The translations under genes and the position numbers were made by a program. From assembly GCF_030532325.1 (NCBI RefSeq), contig NZ_JAUNLS010000002.1, positions 157,640 through 221,639 on the forward strand: a stretch of DNA of 64,000 nt, written 5' to 3'. The first letter of the stretch is position 1, and the number at the start of each line of letters is the position of its first letter. Source of the DNA: Corynebacterium sp. Its GTDB lineage: Bacteria; Actinomycetota; Actinomycetes; Mycobacteriales; Mycobacteriaceae. The notes beneath the pieces were generated by a model that was given only the letters and a program-made list of their open reading frames with translations, ran no database searches and was not told the DNA's origin. This document shows positions 7,270 through 15,409 of this stretch, one piece after another.

Positions 7270-9450
7270 CTAGGAGTTGAAAATGGGCGGCTCCTCCTGG
7301 CGCAGAATCAGCGTGGAACGCGGCTCCACCAGCAGAGCGTCCTCGGCATCGAGGTGGGTGTCCTCGGCTGGGTAGCCGCCGGAATCGGCGGTGTCCACGA
7401 TGAGCTTCCACTTCGCGCCGAGGTCCCGGGTGGGCAGGGTGAACTCGATGGCCTCGTGGTGGGCGTTAAAGATCATGATGAAGGAGTCATCCGTAATCCG
7501 CTCGCCGCGGCAGGTGGTCTCCGTGATGGCGTTGCCGTTGAGGTAGACCATGAGGGCCTTGCCAAAATCATGATCCCAGTCATCCTGCGTCATCAGCCTT
7601 CCGGAGGGCACAAGCCAGGCGATGTCGCGGTCCTGCACGTCGGAGCCCAGCGGGCCGCCGGCCAGAAAACGCTGGCGGCGGAAGACGGGGTGGCGCTGGC
7701 GGATGTTGATCACGCGCTGGGTAAATCCCAACATTGCGGCGGACTTTTCCTCCTCCAGCAGGGACCAATCCATCCAGGCAATCTCGTTGTCCTGGCAGTA
7801 GGCATTGTTGTTGCCTCCCTGGGTGCGCCCCAGCTCGTCGCCGTGGCTGATCATCGGGGTGCCCTGGGAGAGTAGCAGCGTGGTGAGGAAATTACGCACC
7901 TGGCGGCGGCGCAGCTTCTTGATCTCCTCGTCCTCCGTGGGGCCCTCCACACCGTGGTTCCAGGAGCGGTTGTGGGACTCGCCGTCGCGGTTGTCCTCGC
8001 CGTTGTCCTCGTTGTGCTTGTCGTTGTAGCTCACCAGGTCACGCAGGGTAAAACCATCGTGCGCGGTGACAAAGTTGATGGAGGCGGTGGGGCGGCGGCC
8101 GTTGTTGCCGTAGAGATCGGAGGAGCCGGTCAGACGGGAGGCAAACTCACCCAGGGTGGCGGGCTCGCCGCGCCAGAAATCGCGCACGGTGTCGCGGTAC
8201 TTGCCGTTCCACTCGCTCCAGATCGGCGGGAAGTTGCCCACCTGGTAGCCGTTGTGGCCCACGTCCCAAGGCTCGGCGATGAGCTTGACCTGGCTAACCA
8301 CCGGATCTTGCTGGACGAGGTCGAAGAAGGTGGCGAGCTTATCGACGTCGTCAAGCTCGCGCGCCAGGGTCGAGGCCAGGTCGAAGCGGAAGCCGTCCAC
8401 GCGCATCTCCGTGACCCAGTAGCGCAATGAATCCATGATGAGCTGCAGGGAGTGCGGGTGGCGCACGTTGAGGGAATTGCCCGTGCCCGTGTAGTCCATG
8501 TACAGCGCTGGGTTGGAATCCACCAGGCGGTAGTAAGCCTGGTTGTCGATGCCGCGGAAGGCGATGGTGGGGCCCAGGTGGTTGCCCTCAGCGGTGTGGT
8601 TGTAGACCACGTCGAGGATGACCTCGATGCCGGCTTCGTGGAAGGCGCGCACCATCGTCTTGAACTCGGCGACCTGCTCGCCGGGGTTGGAATTGGCGGC
8701 GTAGTCGGAGTGCGGGGCGAAAAACCCGAAGGTGTTGTAGCCCCAGTAGTTGCGCAGCCCCAGCTTGCTCAGGCGATCATCCTGCAGGAACTGGTGTACC
8801 GGCATGAGCTCGACGGCGGTCACGCCCAGATCCTTGAAGTAGTTGATGATGGCCGGGTGCGCCATGCCGGCGTAGGTGCCGCGCAGCTCCTCGGGCACGC
8901 CCGGGTGGGTCATCGTCATGCCCTTGACGTGGGTTTCGTAGATGACCGTCTCATTATCCGGGGTGTGCGGGCGGCGATCCCCGCGCCAGTCAAAGAAGGG
9001 GTTGATGACCACGGAGAGCATCGTGTGCCCCAGGGAGTCCTCCTCGTTGCGCCCGGAACCGGGCTCCTCGGCGTGGATGTCGTAGGAGTAGAGGGAGGAA
9101 TCCCCGTCGAAGTCGCCGTCGAATGCCTTGGCATAGGGGTCAACCAAGAGCTTGGAGGGGTCGCAGCGCAGACCGCGCGTGGGCTCGTAGGGGCCGTGGA
9201 TGCGGTAGCCGTAGCGCTGACCGGGGCCGACGTTGGGCAGGTAGGCGTGCCACACGTGGGCGGAGACCTCCTGCAGTTCTACGCGTTCCTCCTGCCCCTC
9301 GCGGTTGATGAGGCAGAGCTCTACCTTTTCTGCCACCTCCGAGAAGATGGCGAAGTTGGTTCCTGAGCCGTCGAAGGTGGAGCCTAGCGGGGTGGGGGAA
9401 CCGGGCCATACGTGGAGGGGCTGCGGGTACGAGGGGTGGGATTCAGTCAT
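7270..9450 (-). CDS. glgX: glycogen debranching enzyme
   Basis: Hydrolyses alpha-1,6 branches of phosphorylase-limited glycogen. The 726-residue protein has an N-terminal CBM48 ([20 protein letters not shown]), then a GH13 barrel with the usual conserved regions: [29 protein letters not shown] with the nucleophile aspartate, LIAEPWD with the acid glutamate, and [21 protein letters not shown] at 9450 is chosen over TTG at 9468 because a TAAGCT -10 box lies 7 nt upstream. Its partner phosphorylase gene glgP lies 19 kb away in the same window. Confidence 0.95.
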   Translation of the reverse strand: MTESHPSYPQPLHVWPGSPTPLGSTFDGSGTNFAIFSEVAEKVELCLINREGQEERVELQEVSAHVWHAYLPNVGPGQRYGYRIHGPYEPTRGLRCDPSKLLVDPYAKAFDGDFDGDSSLYSYDIHAEEPGSGRNEEDSLGHTMLSVVINPFFDWRGDRRPHTPDNETVIYETHVKGMTMTHPGVPEELRGTYAGMAHPAIINYFKDLGVTAVELMPVHQFLQDDRLSKLGLRNYWGYNTFGFFAPHSDYAANSNPGEQVAEFKTMVRAFHEAGIEVILDVVYNHTAEGNHLGPTIAFRGIDNQAYYRLVDSNPALYMDYTGTGNSLNVRHPHSLQLIMDSLRYWVTEMRVDGFRFDLASTLARELDDVDKLATFFDLVQQDPVVSQVKLIAEPWDVGHNGYQVGNFPPIWSEWNGKYRDTVRDFWRGEPATLGEFASRLTGSSDLYGNNGRRPTASINFVTAHDGFTLRDLVSYNDKHNEDNGEDNRDGESHNRSWNHGVEGPTEDEEIKKLRRRQVRNFLTTLLLSQGTPMISHGDELGRTQGGNNNAYCQDNEIAWMDWSLLEEEKSAAMLGFTQRVINIRQRHPVFRRQRFLAGGPLGSDVQDRDIAWLVPSGRLMTQDDWDHDFGKALMVYLNGNAITETTCRGERITDDSFIMIFNAHHEAIEFTLPTRDLGAKWKLIVDTADSGGYPAEDTHLDAEDALLVEPRSTLILRQEEPPIFNS

Positions 9451-9457
9451 GAGGGCC

Positions 9458-9463
9458 AGCTTA
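9458..9463 (-). promoter_or_regulatory. -10 hexamer TAAGCT of glgX, leaderless spacing
   Basis: On the minus strand TAAGCT precedes the glgX ATG by 7 nt, with no ribosome binding site. Confidence 0.45.
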
Positions 9464-9480
9464 GTCAAAGCGGCCCGGGC

Positions 9481-10062
9481 TCACCGAGATGCCTGAGCGG
9501 TGAGCCCCGCGATGAGAAGGTCGATGGTGCGGTGCAGCTCCGCGGCACCGTCCTGGGGAGACTCCGTGGCACCGTCCATAGGTGAGTCCGCGGCAAGGGA
9601 GCTCTCGCGATTGCCCTCGAGCAGCTGCGCGCGTGATTGCGCAAGGTAGGTAGCGCCCAAGATGGAGTGAATGAGGGTGCGGCTGGCGGTGCGCACGCTG
9701 GCCTGGGGTGCACCGGGCACGGCGGCGGCAAATGCCTCCTCGCATGCGGTATCCAGGGTGGTGCCGATGTTGAGATCGGGGTGAGCCAGGCCTGCGATGG
9801 CTACCTCCGCGCCGTCGCGCCAGCGTAGGAGTTCACCGCGCAAGCTGAGAGCCAGCTCCTCTGGGGTGGTTCCGCCCACGGGTGCGAGGACTGCCTCGGC
9901 CATCGCGGCGATGAGCTCCTGCTTGTTGGCCACGTGCCAATACAGCGCGCCCGGGGCCACGTTGAGGGAGGAGGCCACACGGCGCATGGTGACATCGGGC
10001 AGGCCATAAGAGTCAAGGAGATGCAGGGCAGCTGAGATGATGGCGTCGCGGGATAGTTGCAC
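9481..10062 (-). CDS. TetR family transcriptional regulator
   Basis: A 193-residue DNA-binding protein. The N-terminal helix-turn-helix is typical: LSRDAIISAALHLLDSYG, VTMRRVASSLNVAPGALYWH, VANKQELIAAMAEAVL. The remaining 135 residues form a ligand and dimerisation domain with no recognisable ligand signature. The gene begins with GTG at 10062, 8 nt after a TAAAGT -10 hexamer. It is divergent from a lipoprotein gene and downstream-adjacent to glgX (30 nt), so it may control either side; its ligand is unknown. Confidence 0.88.
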   Translation of the reverse strand: MQLSRDAIISAALHLLDSYGLPDVTMRRVASSLNVAPGALYWHVANKQELIAAMAEAVLAPVGGTTPEELALSLRGELLRWRDGAEVAIAGLAHPDLNIGTTLDTACEEAFAAAVPGAPQASVRTASRTLIHSILGATYLAQSRAQLLEGNRESSLAADSPMDGATESPQDGAAELHRTIDLLIAGLTAQASR

Positions 10063-10070
10063 GGTGTCCT

Positions 10071-10093
10071 ACTTTAGCTGTGAGGCAGTTAAG
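10071..10093. promoter_or_regulatory. TetR gene -10 box overlapped by an imperfect dyad
   Basis: The minus-strand -10 TAAAGT (10071-10076) is 8 nt from the GTG. It overlaps a dyad TTAGCTG (10074-10080) and CAGTTAA (10086-10092) that matches in 6 of 7 positions around a 5-nt centre. This is where an autoregulatory operator would be expected. Confidence 0.35.
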
Positions 10094-10157
10094 AAGCGGC
10101 GAATGAGGGTTCACAGGTTTCTTTGAGGTGACCGTCATGAATTCGGGAGTGGCGCCT

Positions 10158-10207
10158 TGGTACAATCGCCAAGAATTAAAAAAGTTGCGTTGTTGAACTA
10201 CAGTTCA
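10158..10207 (+). promoter_or_regulatory. extended -10 promoter and palindrome before the lipoprotein gene
   Basis: TGGTACAAT (10158-10166) is a good extended -10. Downstream, TGAACT at 10194-10199 and AGTTCA at 10202-10207 form a perfect 6-bp palindrome with a 2-nt centre that touches the AGGAG ribosome site. It could be an operator for the divergent TetR protein. Confidence 0.4.
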
Positions 10208-10219
10208 GGAGAGTGTCCC

Positions 10220-10936
10220 TTGTCCTTTCTAACCCCTGCTAAGAAGTCCCTCGTTGCCCTGACAATGGTAGCCCCGTTGGCTTTGGCGGCATGTGGTTCC
10301 GACGAAGAGGAAGCAAAGGGCGGTGCCAGCTCGAAGGCAACCACCACCACTCAGTCGGCCACCTCCGCTAAGGACAACAAGACTTCCAGCGAGGAAAAGC
10401 CGGCAGAGGAGAAGCCGGAAGATAAGGAAAAGAAGGAAGGCGAGGAGCCGCAGGCCGTTCCGGAGCAGCTCGAGAACCCCTTCGAGGGCGGCAACAACCC
10501 GCTGGAGAACGCCAACCCGGCCACCCCGGTCCAGGGTCAGCCCGCTAGCCAGGCAGACATCGACGGCATCAACCAGCTGGTCCGCGGCCTCTACGAGACC
10601 AAGACCATGCGCCAGTTCTTCCGCTACATGCCGGAGCACACCTGCGCCGCTGTGATGAACTCCCAGGGCGCTGAGATGGCCAACATGGACTACAACCAGA
10701 TCCCGGATGTTCCGATGAACGATCTAAAGAGCATGCTGGAGGCCAGCGGCCAGGACACCTCCCAGCTTCAGGGCTTTGACTGGAACGCCATTGGCGTTGA
10801 GTCCATCAACGACGTCGTGGTCAACGGCGATGATGCCTCCGCCACCGTCAACGTCAACACCAACCAGGGGCTGGACAGCTCCACCATGCGCTTCAAGCGT
10901 GAGAACGGTAACTGGACCTTCTGCGGTAACGAGTAA
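10220..10936 (+). CDS. lipoprotein, function unknown
   Basis: A 238-residue exported lipoprotein. Signal peptide KKSLVALTMVAPLALAAC gives a lipobox with the acylated cysteine at position 25. Residues 30-90 are low complexity, rich in Lys, Glu, Ser and Thr, forming a linker. The folded C-terminal domain (about 105-238) has Met-rich segments and ends NWTFCGNE; it resembles the small SnoaL/NTF2-like or nuclear-transport-type lipoprotein domains in length, but I cannot assign it. TTG at 10220 is chosen as start since AGGAG lies 8 nt before it and the signal peptide follows directly. Confidence 0.75.
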   Translation: MSFLTPAKKSLVALTMVAPLALAACGSDEEEAKGGASSKATTTTQSATSAKDNKTSSEEKPAEEKPEDKEKKEGEEPQAVPEQLENPFEGGNNPLENANPATPVQGQPASQADIDGINQLVRGLYETKTMRQFFRYMPEHTCAAVMNSQGAEMANMDYNQIPDVPMNDLKSMLEASGQDTSQLQGFDWNAIGVESINDVVVNGDDASATVNVNTNQGLDSSTMRFKRENGNWTFCGNE

Positions 10937-10984
10937 GCAGTCGGGATTCTTCTCGAGTAATTTCTGCAATTTCTAAGGAACAAT

Positions 10985-11047
10985 TCACCGCATCCGCTGT
11001 GTTGGATGGTCGGATCGTCCGCCGTGTTGGCTCGTTGGATGCGGTGA
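10985..11047. repeat. 11-bp inverted repeat enclosing 41 nt
   Basis: TCACCGCATCC at 10985-10995 is perfectly complementary to GGATGCGGTGA at 11037-11047. The 41-nt interior carries GTGTTGG twice. There is no T-run, so a factor-independent terminator is not supported; it ends 15 nt before the next start codon. Confidence 0.5.
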
Positions 11048-11061
11048 TGTAACTTTCACTG

Positions 11062-11655
11062 GTGATTAAGACACAGTTTCGTGTACCTCGCGCCATCGGC
11101 TTCGGCGCGGGGTCGCTTGCCGTTTCGCTCATTGTCTACTCCCTGGCGGGGGCCTTGTGGGGAGTATTTCGGCCAACACTGAGCGGCACGCGTGTCAACG
11201 AGGCCGGCGCCTACCAGTTTGAAAGCCTCGACAATGTGGAGTTCACCGCCTTCATTACTTTCGCGGTGATCACGGGGCTCATCGGCATGGTGTTCGGCGC
11301 CGTAATGTATCAGCGCAACGTGCGCTACCGCGGGCTGCTCACCCTGCTGTGGGCCGGTGTGGTGTGCCTGGCAGGTGCAGCTGCCTTCTATGTGGTGGGC
11401 GGGGTAACGGCAACCTCCGTGCCAGAAGAACTCGGGGAGGTTGTGGAATTCGCCCCGAAGTTCACTCCGCAGATCGCGTGGCTAGTGGCGCCCTTCATGG
11501 CCATGTTTGCGTATTGGTCCGCGGCCTTCGTTGACGTGGATTCTGCCTTCGGCACGGGTGAGGAGGCCGAGGCGGAGGCTGAAGACGACGTCGAGGCGGC
11601 GGCAGGCGTGGACTCAGGTGAGCGGCCGGATAGGGTGCGCGAAGCGGGGGAGTAA
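11062..11655 (+). CDS. four-helix membrane protein, unknown function
   Basis: A 197-residue integral membrane protein. Four hydrophobic segments are visible: about 12-36 (AIGFGAGSLAVSLIVYSLAG), 64-85 (TFAVITGLIGMVFGAVMY), 92-115 (GLLTLLWAGVVCLAGAAAFY) and 140-158 (IAWLVAPFMAMFAYWSAAF). The last 35 residues are acidic (EEAEAEAEDDVEAAAG). It resembles the small actinobacterial DUF2567-like membrane proteins in size and layout, but that is a guess. GTG at 11062 lies 6 nt after TAACTT (11050-11055), suggesting leaderless transcription. Confidence 0.7.
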   Translation: MIKTQFRVPRAIGFGAGSLAVSLIVYSLAGALWGVFRPTLSGTRVNEAGAYQFESLDNVEFTAFITFAVITGLIGMVFGAVMYQRNVRYRGLLTLLWAGVVCLAGAAAFYVVGGVTATSVPEELGEVVEFAPKFTPQIAWLVAPFMAMFAYWSAAFVDVDSAFGTGEEAEAEAEDDVEAAAGVDSGERPDRVREAGE

Positions 11656-11745
11656 GGGCATAGGGCCCGCGCCCGTTTGGGGGTATGTGCAGCGTAGGCC
11701 TTGTGCGCGGCTAATTAATACGGGAAAATCAGTATTAAAAAGTGA

Positions 11746-11760
11746 TGCGAAATTTTCGCA
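11746..11760. promoter_or_regulatory. palindrome upstream of the molybdoenzyme gene
   Basis: TGCGAAA (11746-11752) and TTTCGCA (11754-11760) are perfect inverted copies around one T. Located 118 nt before the oxidoreductase start in a 222-nt intergenic region, it could be an operator. Confidence 0.35.
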
Positions 11761-11877
11761 GCGTTGTAGTGTGGTGTGCATCATAGCGGGTAGGGCCTTG
11801 GTTTATGCCGGCTGTGATGTAGGCGTTTTCTGATTTTTCTCTCTCCCTTTACTCCCTCAAAACTCTAGGAGGCCGCG

Positions 11878-13419
11878 ATGGATATCGTCCTGGCACTTGG
11901 CGATAATCCCGACTACCCAATGTGGCTGCGAGCCACGCACCTAATCAATTTCATTCTCATGGGGCTGCTCTTGCGCTCCGGATGGGAAATCCTCTCGTCA
12001 TTGCCACGCTTGTGGTGGCGCAATGACTGCGCACCCGGCAAGGAGTGGCTGAAGTTCACCAAGCGCGAGTTGCCCAAGGAGGAGGGTGTCTACACCTCCC
12101 TCATGGATGAGCTTTCTGCCTCGCCGCTGCTCACCCTGCCCGGCCGTGAGAACGTTGGCCTGGGGCGCCACTGGCACGGCGTGGCTGTCATGCTGTGGGT
12201 GCTCAACGGTGTGGTCTACGTGGGGCTGCTCTTTGGCACTGGCCTGTGGCGGCGTATTGTGCCCACCTCCTGGGACATCATCCCGGAAGCCTGGGACAGC
12301 CTGCTGACCTACCTCAGTTTCAAGACTCCCGCGCTGGAGCACTTCGACCCCTATGATGCGCTGCAGCAGCTCGCCTACTTTGGCGTGATCTTCATCCTGG
12401 CGCCGTTCATGATGCTCACCGGCGTGGCCATGGCGCCGGCCGTGCGCGTGCGCTTCCCACGCTATGTGAAGTTCTGGGGCGGGCACCAGGGCGCGCGCTC
12501 GCTGCACTTCATTGGCATGGTGCTCATGTGCATCTTCATCATCATCCACGTCTTCCTGGTTTTCTTTGTGCACCGCGAATACAACATGGTGCACATGGTC
12601 TTCGGTGACGTCACGCCTGAGCGCTACGCACAGGCGTTTACCACCATGGTGATCACCATCGGCGTAGTGATTATCTTGTGGATTGCGGTGTCCTACTGGT
12701 CGCTAGCAGATCGCGCCCGCGCGCAAAGACTTACTGCAGGCTTCACGGAGATTGGCCGCAAGATCTTCCTCAACTGGATGCGCCCGGTGCCTAAGACTCA
12801 AGAGGTATTTACGGACAAGGATATTTCCGAATTTCACTGGACCAACGGCCTGCCGCCGACTGCAGAGGAATCCCCGGAGTGGACGCAGTTCCGCGACAAT
12901 GACTGGGCGGATTACACCATCACCGTGGCTGATGACGTCAACGGCACCGAGCGGGTGGTCACCCTCGACGAGCTGCGGGCGCTGCCGCAGAAATCCTACG
13001 TAGCCACTCATACGTGCATGCAGGGCTGGTCGGCGACTTCGCGCTGGGAGGGGCCCAGCATGACGGACGTTATGGGGCTGCTGGGGCCCAAGCCGGAGGG
13101 CGCTCGCTACGTCATGGTGGAGTCCTACGGCCTGGCGCAGAAGATGTATGACAACCGTCCGCGCGAGCCGTTCTACGCCTGCTTCGACGCGGAGACCGCC
13201 GCGGAGGATCAGTCCATCCTGGCCATCTCCCGCAATGGTGAGCCGCTCGAGATTCACCTGGGCGCGCCGGTGCGTGCACGCGTGGAATCCAACCACGGCT
13301 ACAAGGCGGTGAAGTGGGTCTCGAGGATTGCCTGGATTCACGATTATGCCGACTACGGCGACGGCCGCGGCGGCACCCGTGAGGACTCTGCGCTGCAGGC
13401 TTTCAACGGACGTATCTAA
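11878..13419 (+). CDS. cytochrome b561-type membrane domain fused to sulfite-oxidase-type molybdopterin domain
   Basis: A 513-residue redox protein. Residues 1-275 form a four- to five-helix membrane domain with histidines that could bind haem (LRATHLINFILMG, GRHWHGVAVML, ARSLHFIGMVLM, IIIHVFLVFF). Residues about 300-505 match the sulfite oxidase/YedY molybdopterin fold, with the candidate molybdenum-ligand C380 in THTCMQGWS and the conserved RVESNHGYKAVKWV and IAWIHDY segments. In YedY-YedZ systems the two halves are separate proteins; here they are joined with the membrane part first. Substrate unknown. AGGAGG precedes the ATG. The gene stands alone. Confidence 0.85.
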   Translation: MDIVLALGDNPDYPMWLRATHLINFILMGLLLRSGWEILSSLPRLWWRNDCAPGKEWLKFTKRELPKEEGVYTSLMDELSASPLLTLPGRENVGLGRHWHGVAVMLWVLNGVVYVGLLFGTGLWRRIVPTSWDIIPEAWDSLLTYLSFKTPALEHFDPYDALQQLAYFGVIFILAPFMMLTGVAMAPAVRVRFPRYVKFWGGHQGARSLHFIGMVLMCIFIIIHVFLVFFVHREYNMVHMVFGDVTPERYAQAFTTMVITIGVVIILWIAVSYWSLADRARAQRLTAGFTEIGRKIFLNWMRPVPKTQEVFTDKDISEFHWTNGLPPTAEESPEWTQFRDNDWADYTITVADDVNGTERVVTLDELRALPQKSYVATHTCMQGWSATSRWEGPSMTDVMGLLGPKPEGARYVMVESYGLAQKMYDNRPREPFYACFDAETAAEDQSILAISRNGEPLEIHLGAPVRARVESNHGYKAVKWVSRIAWIHDYADYGDGRGGTREDSALQAFNGRI

Positions 13420-13424
13420 GATCT

Positions 13425-13476
13425 GCTCAGGAACCGCATTTAGGGGTGGTTATTAGCCGCCCCTAAGTTCCTGAGC
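13425..13476. terminator. long bulged hairpin after the molybdoenzyme gene
   Basis: GCTCAGGAAC (13425-13434) pairs with GTTCCTGAGC (13467-13476), and an inner TTAGGGG (13440-13446) pairs with CCCCTAA (13460-13466), leaving a 5-nt bulge. It begins 6 nt after the stop codon. No T-run follows, so it could end transcription, protect the mRNA 3' end, or be a dispersed repeat. Confidence 0.5.
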
Positions 13477-13518
13477 GGGAAAAATGACCCCGTTGAACAA
13501 TTACCACGGAGAAGATCG

Positions 13519-13524
13519 TACAAT
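13519..13524 (+). promoter_or_regulatory. -10 hexamer TACAAT, leaderless spacing
   Basis: TACAAT is 7 nt before ATG at 13532. A TTGAAC at 13493-13498 is a possible -35 but the 20-nt spacer is long. Confidence 0.45.
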
Positions 13525-13531
13525 TTGCCCT

Positions 13532-13804
13532 ATGTCGATCATCGTTTCCACTTACTACCGTGTCAGCGGGGTCAAGAATGACCGCGACGTGCGCAAGAGC
13601 TTGCAAGCTCTTTACGATATTTTCGCTGCCCATGGGCTCGGCCAGGCGACCTTCGAAATCACTGACGACGAGCATGCACGCCTTGTGGTCAAGCACAAAG
13701 AGGACGTAGACCCCTCCATTCCTGCGATGAATGAAGCGCTGGCCAAGGCGGGGAGCTACGAGATTCTTGAGCGGCTCGAGCCGGTCGCAGCGCATGTGCG
13801 CTAG
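13532..13804 (+). CDS. small conserved-looking protein, unknown function
   Basis: A 90-residue soluble protein beginning MSIIVSTYYRVSGVKNDRDV, with an alternating strand-helix-strand pattern (VRKSLQALYDIFAAHGLG, ATFEITDDEHARLVV, IPAMNEALAKAGSYEILERL). This beta-alpha-beta layout suggests a ferredoxin-like fold, but no metal site such as CXXC is present and I cannot name a family. The frame is open to 13484; ATG at 13532 is chosen for its -10 box. Confidence 0.7.
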   Translation: MSIIVSTYYRVSGVKNDRDVRKSLQALYDIFAAHGLGQATFEITDDEHARLVVKHKEDVDPSIPAMNEALAKAGSYEILERLEPVAAHVR

Positions 13805-13893
13805 GGCTGGCGTGTTCCGTAAAAAATGTGCGTAGGTGTCAGTGTTTGACCGGGGTAGCACATTTTCCGTGTATTCACCGGGATTTTCCTATC

Positions 13894-13915
13894 GGAGTAG
13901 ACGAACGTCTACTCC
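13894..13915. promoter_or_regulatory. 22-nt near-perfect palindrome, probable operator
   Basis: GGAGTAGACG (13894-13903) and CGTCTACTCC (13906-13915) are exact inverted copies separated by AA. It sits 34 nt upstream of a CATACT hexamer (13949-13954) that could be the -10 of the small membrane protein gene. Arm length and near absence of loop favour a protein binding site over a hairpin. Confidence 0.5.
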
Positions 13916-13984
13916 TCGCTGCTTTTCCTTGCGTCCTAGGGAGGGGCGCATACTCTCAACGGCGGGCAACAGAAAGGAATAATT

Positions 13985-13993
13985 ATGACTTGA
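13985..13993 (+). other. two-codon open frame ATG ACT TGA with ribosome site
   Basis: GAAAGGA (13972-13978) stands 6 nt before ATG ACT TGA. The arrangement has the appearance of a start-stop element in the leader of the next gene. A second overlapping frame from TTG at 13990 runs to TGA at 14032-14034, 1 nt before the ATG of the membrane protein. Confidence 0.3.
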
Positions 13994-14035
13994 CCTCCGG
14001 CTCTTTGAGCTGGGGGCGTTGTGGAGGTAAATGAG

Positions 14036-14242
14036 ATGAATGTCCCGGTAACAAGAGCCCTGATCCCTGTCGCAATCATCGCCGCCTTCGCGGTGCTACT
14101 TGCCCTCAATGTCATCAGCCTAACGAGTTTCCTCTGGGCCGCGGGAACTCTGGCCGTGGCGTCTGTCATTCTCCTTATCGTGTCAGTGGCAGGACCACAC
14201 GAGGGCAAAGAGAAACGGCATAGCAGCGACATCAATCATTAA
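14036..14242 (+). CDS. small two-helix membrane protein
   Basis: A 68-residue protein with two hydrophobic helices: about 6-30 (ALIPVAIIAAFAVLLALNVI) and 34-55 (FLWAAGTLAVASVILLIVSV), then a polar tail HEGKEKRHSSDINH. GGAGG at 14023-14027 is 8 nt before the ATG at 14036; GTG at 14021 would leave no ribosome site. The unusual upstream region (palindrome, two-codon frame, leader frame ending 1 nt before the start) suggests controlled expression. No family recognised. Confidence 0.65.
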   Translation: MNVPVTRALIPVAIIAAFAVLLALNVISLTSFLWAAGTLAVASVILLIVSVAGPHEGKEKRHSSDINH

Positions 14243-14257
14243 GAAGACATCAGAATT

Positions 14258-14278
14258 CAGCTGCGGGGGAACCAGCTG
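14258..14278. terminator. short inverted repeat between convergent genes
   Basis: CAGCTG at 14258-14263 and 14273-14278 can pair around CGGGGGAAC, followed on the plus strand by CTTTCCC. It is a weak terminator candidate between convergent genes. Confidence 0.3.
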
Positions 14279-14334
14279 CTTTCCCTCACCCATCACAGCG
14301 CTAGGTTCGACGCTGGGGTCGGGAATGAGTCGGA

Positions 14335-15270
14335 TTAGGGCCACTGCACGGGGGAGGAGCCCACGGCCTCGGTGGCGATGTCATCGATGCCGTGGAGGAT
14401 GTGCTTGATGGAGCGGCCCAGGGCGGTGACCAGTTGGGCGTCGGAAAGCCCGGCGGCGGTAATGACCGGATAGTCCAGGCGCACCTGCAGCCCGTCCATG
14501 TTGGAATGGCAAAACGCGGAGGCCGAGTGGTTCTTGCGGTTCCAGTCATTGCAGATGAGGAAGATCTTGGAGAACTCGCTGCCGGGGAAATCGGGGTCCC
14601 AGTGGCCCTTGATGAGCAAGCTAGGGCCGGACTCGATGACGAAGGCGAAGAGGACGTCGTTGATCCAGGCGTAGACGACTTCGTCGGAATCGCTCTGGAA
14701 ACGGATGATGCCCAAGGCGGGCAGGAGCTTTTCCAGGCGGGGCACATCCACGGGCAGGACGGTGCTGGCGGTATCCTCGGCGGATTCCTCCTCCGCGGCG
14801 AGCAGCGCTGAGCCCCGCTTGACCTGGGTGAGCAGCGGGAAGTAATCCACTAGCGCCTCGAGGAAGGCTTGCGCGTTAGACAGTGCGGGCAGCACGGAGG
14901 CCTCGAGCTGCGCGGCGGTGGGGGTGTGGTGCACCACGAGGAAGGTGTGGCCCCAGACCTCGACCTCCTCGGGGCTGGCGTAGTTGAGCACCAGTCGCGG
15001 CGAGAGGCAATCATGGTTCCAGTCGTTGACAAACTCGCTGAGATCAGGGATCTCCCCAAAACCGAGCAGCCCATGGTGGGTGGTGTAGAAGCGGAGGACT
15101 GGCTCGCCCTTGGGATCCATGCTCACGCGGGTTTCACCCAGCGGGGGATGGGGAAAGAGCAGATCGTGCGGGCCGAAGCGCGCGTAATCCATCCCTGCCT
15201 CCTGGGCCAGCGCCGCCACTCTGCTCAGCACAGTAGAGTGAGAGCGGCTGCTCGCGTCCTGTGCCTCCAT
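14335..15270 (-). CDS. protein with two YbjN domains
   Basis: A 311-residue cytosolic protein made of two copies of the YbjN (type III secretion chaperone-like) fold. The first covers about 12-145 (PVLRFYTTHHGLLGFGEIPD, FVNDWNHDCLSPRLVL, VVHHTPTAAQLEASVLPALS) and the second about 165-300 (IIRFQSDSDEVVYAWINDVL, ICNDWNRKNHSASAF). The shared FVNDWN / ICNDWN element marks the duplication. Function in actinobacteria is unknown. ATG at 15270 follows CGCAACGC; the longer frame to 15306 lacks a start signal. It is divergent from the his operon. Confidence 0.8.
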   Translation of the reverse strand: MEAQDASSRSHSTVLSRVAALAQEAGMDYARFGPHDLLFPHPPLGETRVSMDPKGEPVLRFYTTHHGLLGFGEIPDLSEFVNDWNHDCLSPRLVLNYASPEEVEVWGHTFLVVHHTPTAAQLEASVLPALSNAQAFLEALVDYFPLLTQVKRGSALLAAEEESAEDTASTVLPVDVPRLEKLLPALGIIRFQSDSDEVVYAWINDVLFAFVIESGPSLLIKGHWDPDFPGSEFSKIFLICNDWNRKNHSASAFCHSNMDGLQVRLDYPVITAAGLSDAQLVTALGRSIKHILHGIDDIATEAVGSSPVQWP

Positions 15271-15409
15271 TGCGTTGCGCCTTCCTGGCCCGGGGTGTGG
15301 GGCCAACAGTGATGTGACTCCGCTGCGTGCCCGTGTTCGTGCAACTCGCCGAACAGGGACCGGCGTTAGTGCCTCATTCTATGGCCTTACCCGCTGGATT
15401 GTGGCCAAA

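Noticed and set aside
15356-15365. GGGACCGGCG resembling part of a T-box antiterminator
   Set aside because: Matches only part of the T-box consensus and lies upstream of the likely hisD promoter; no specifier loop or terminator pair was recognised.
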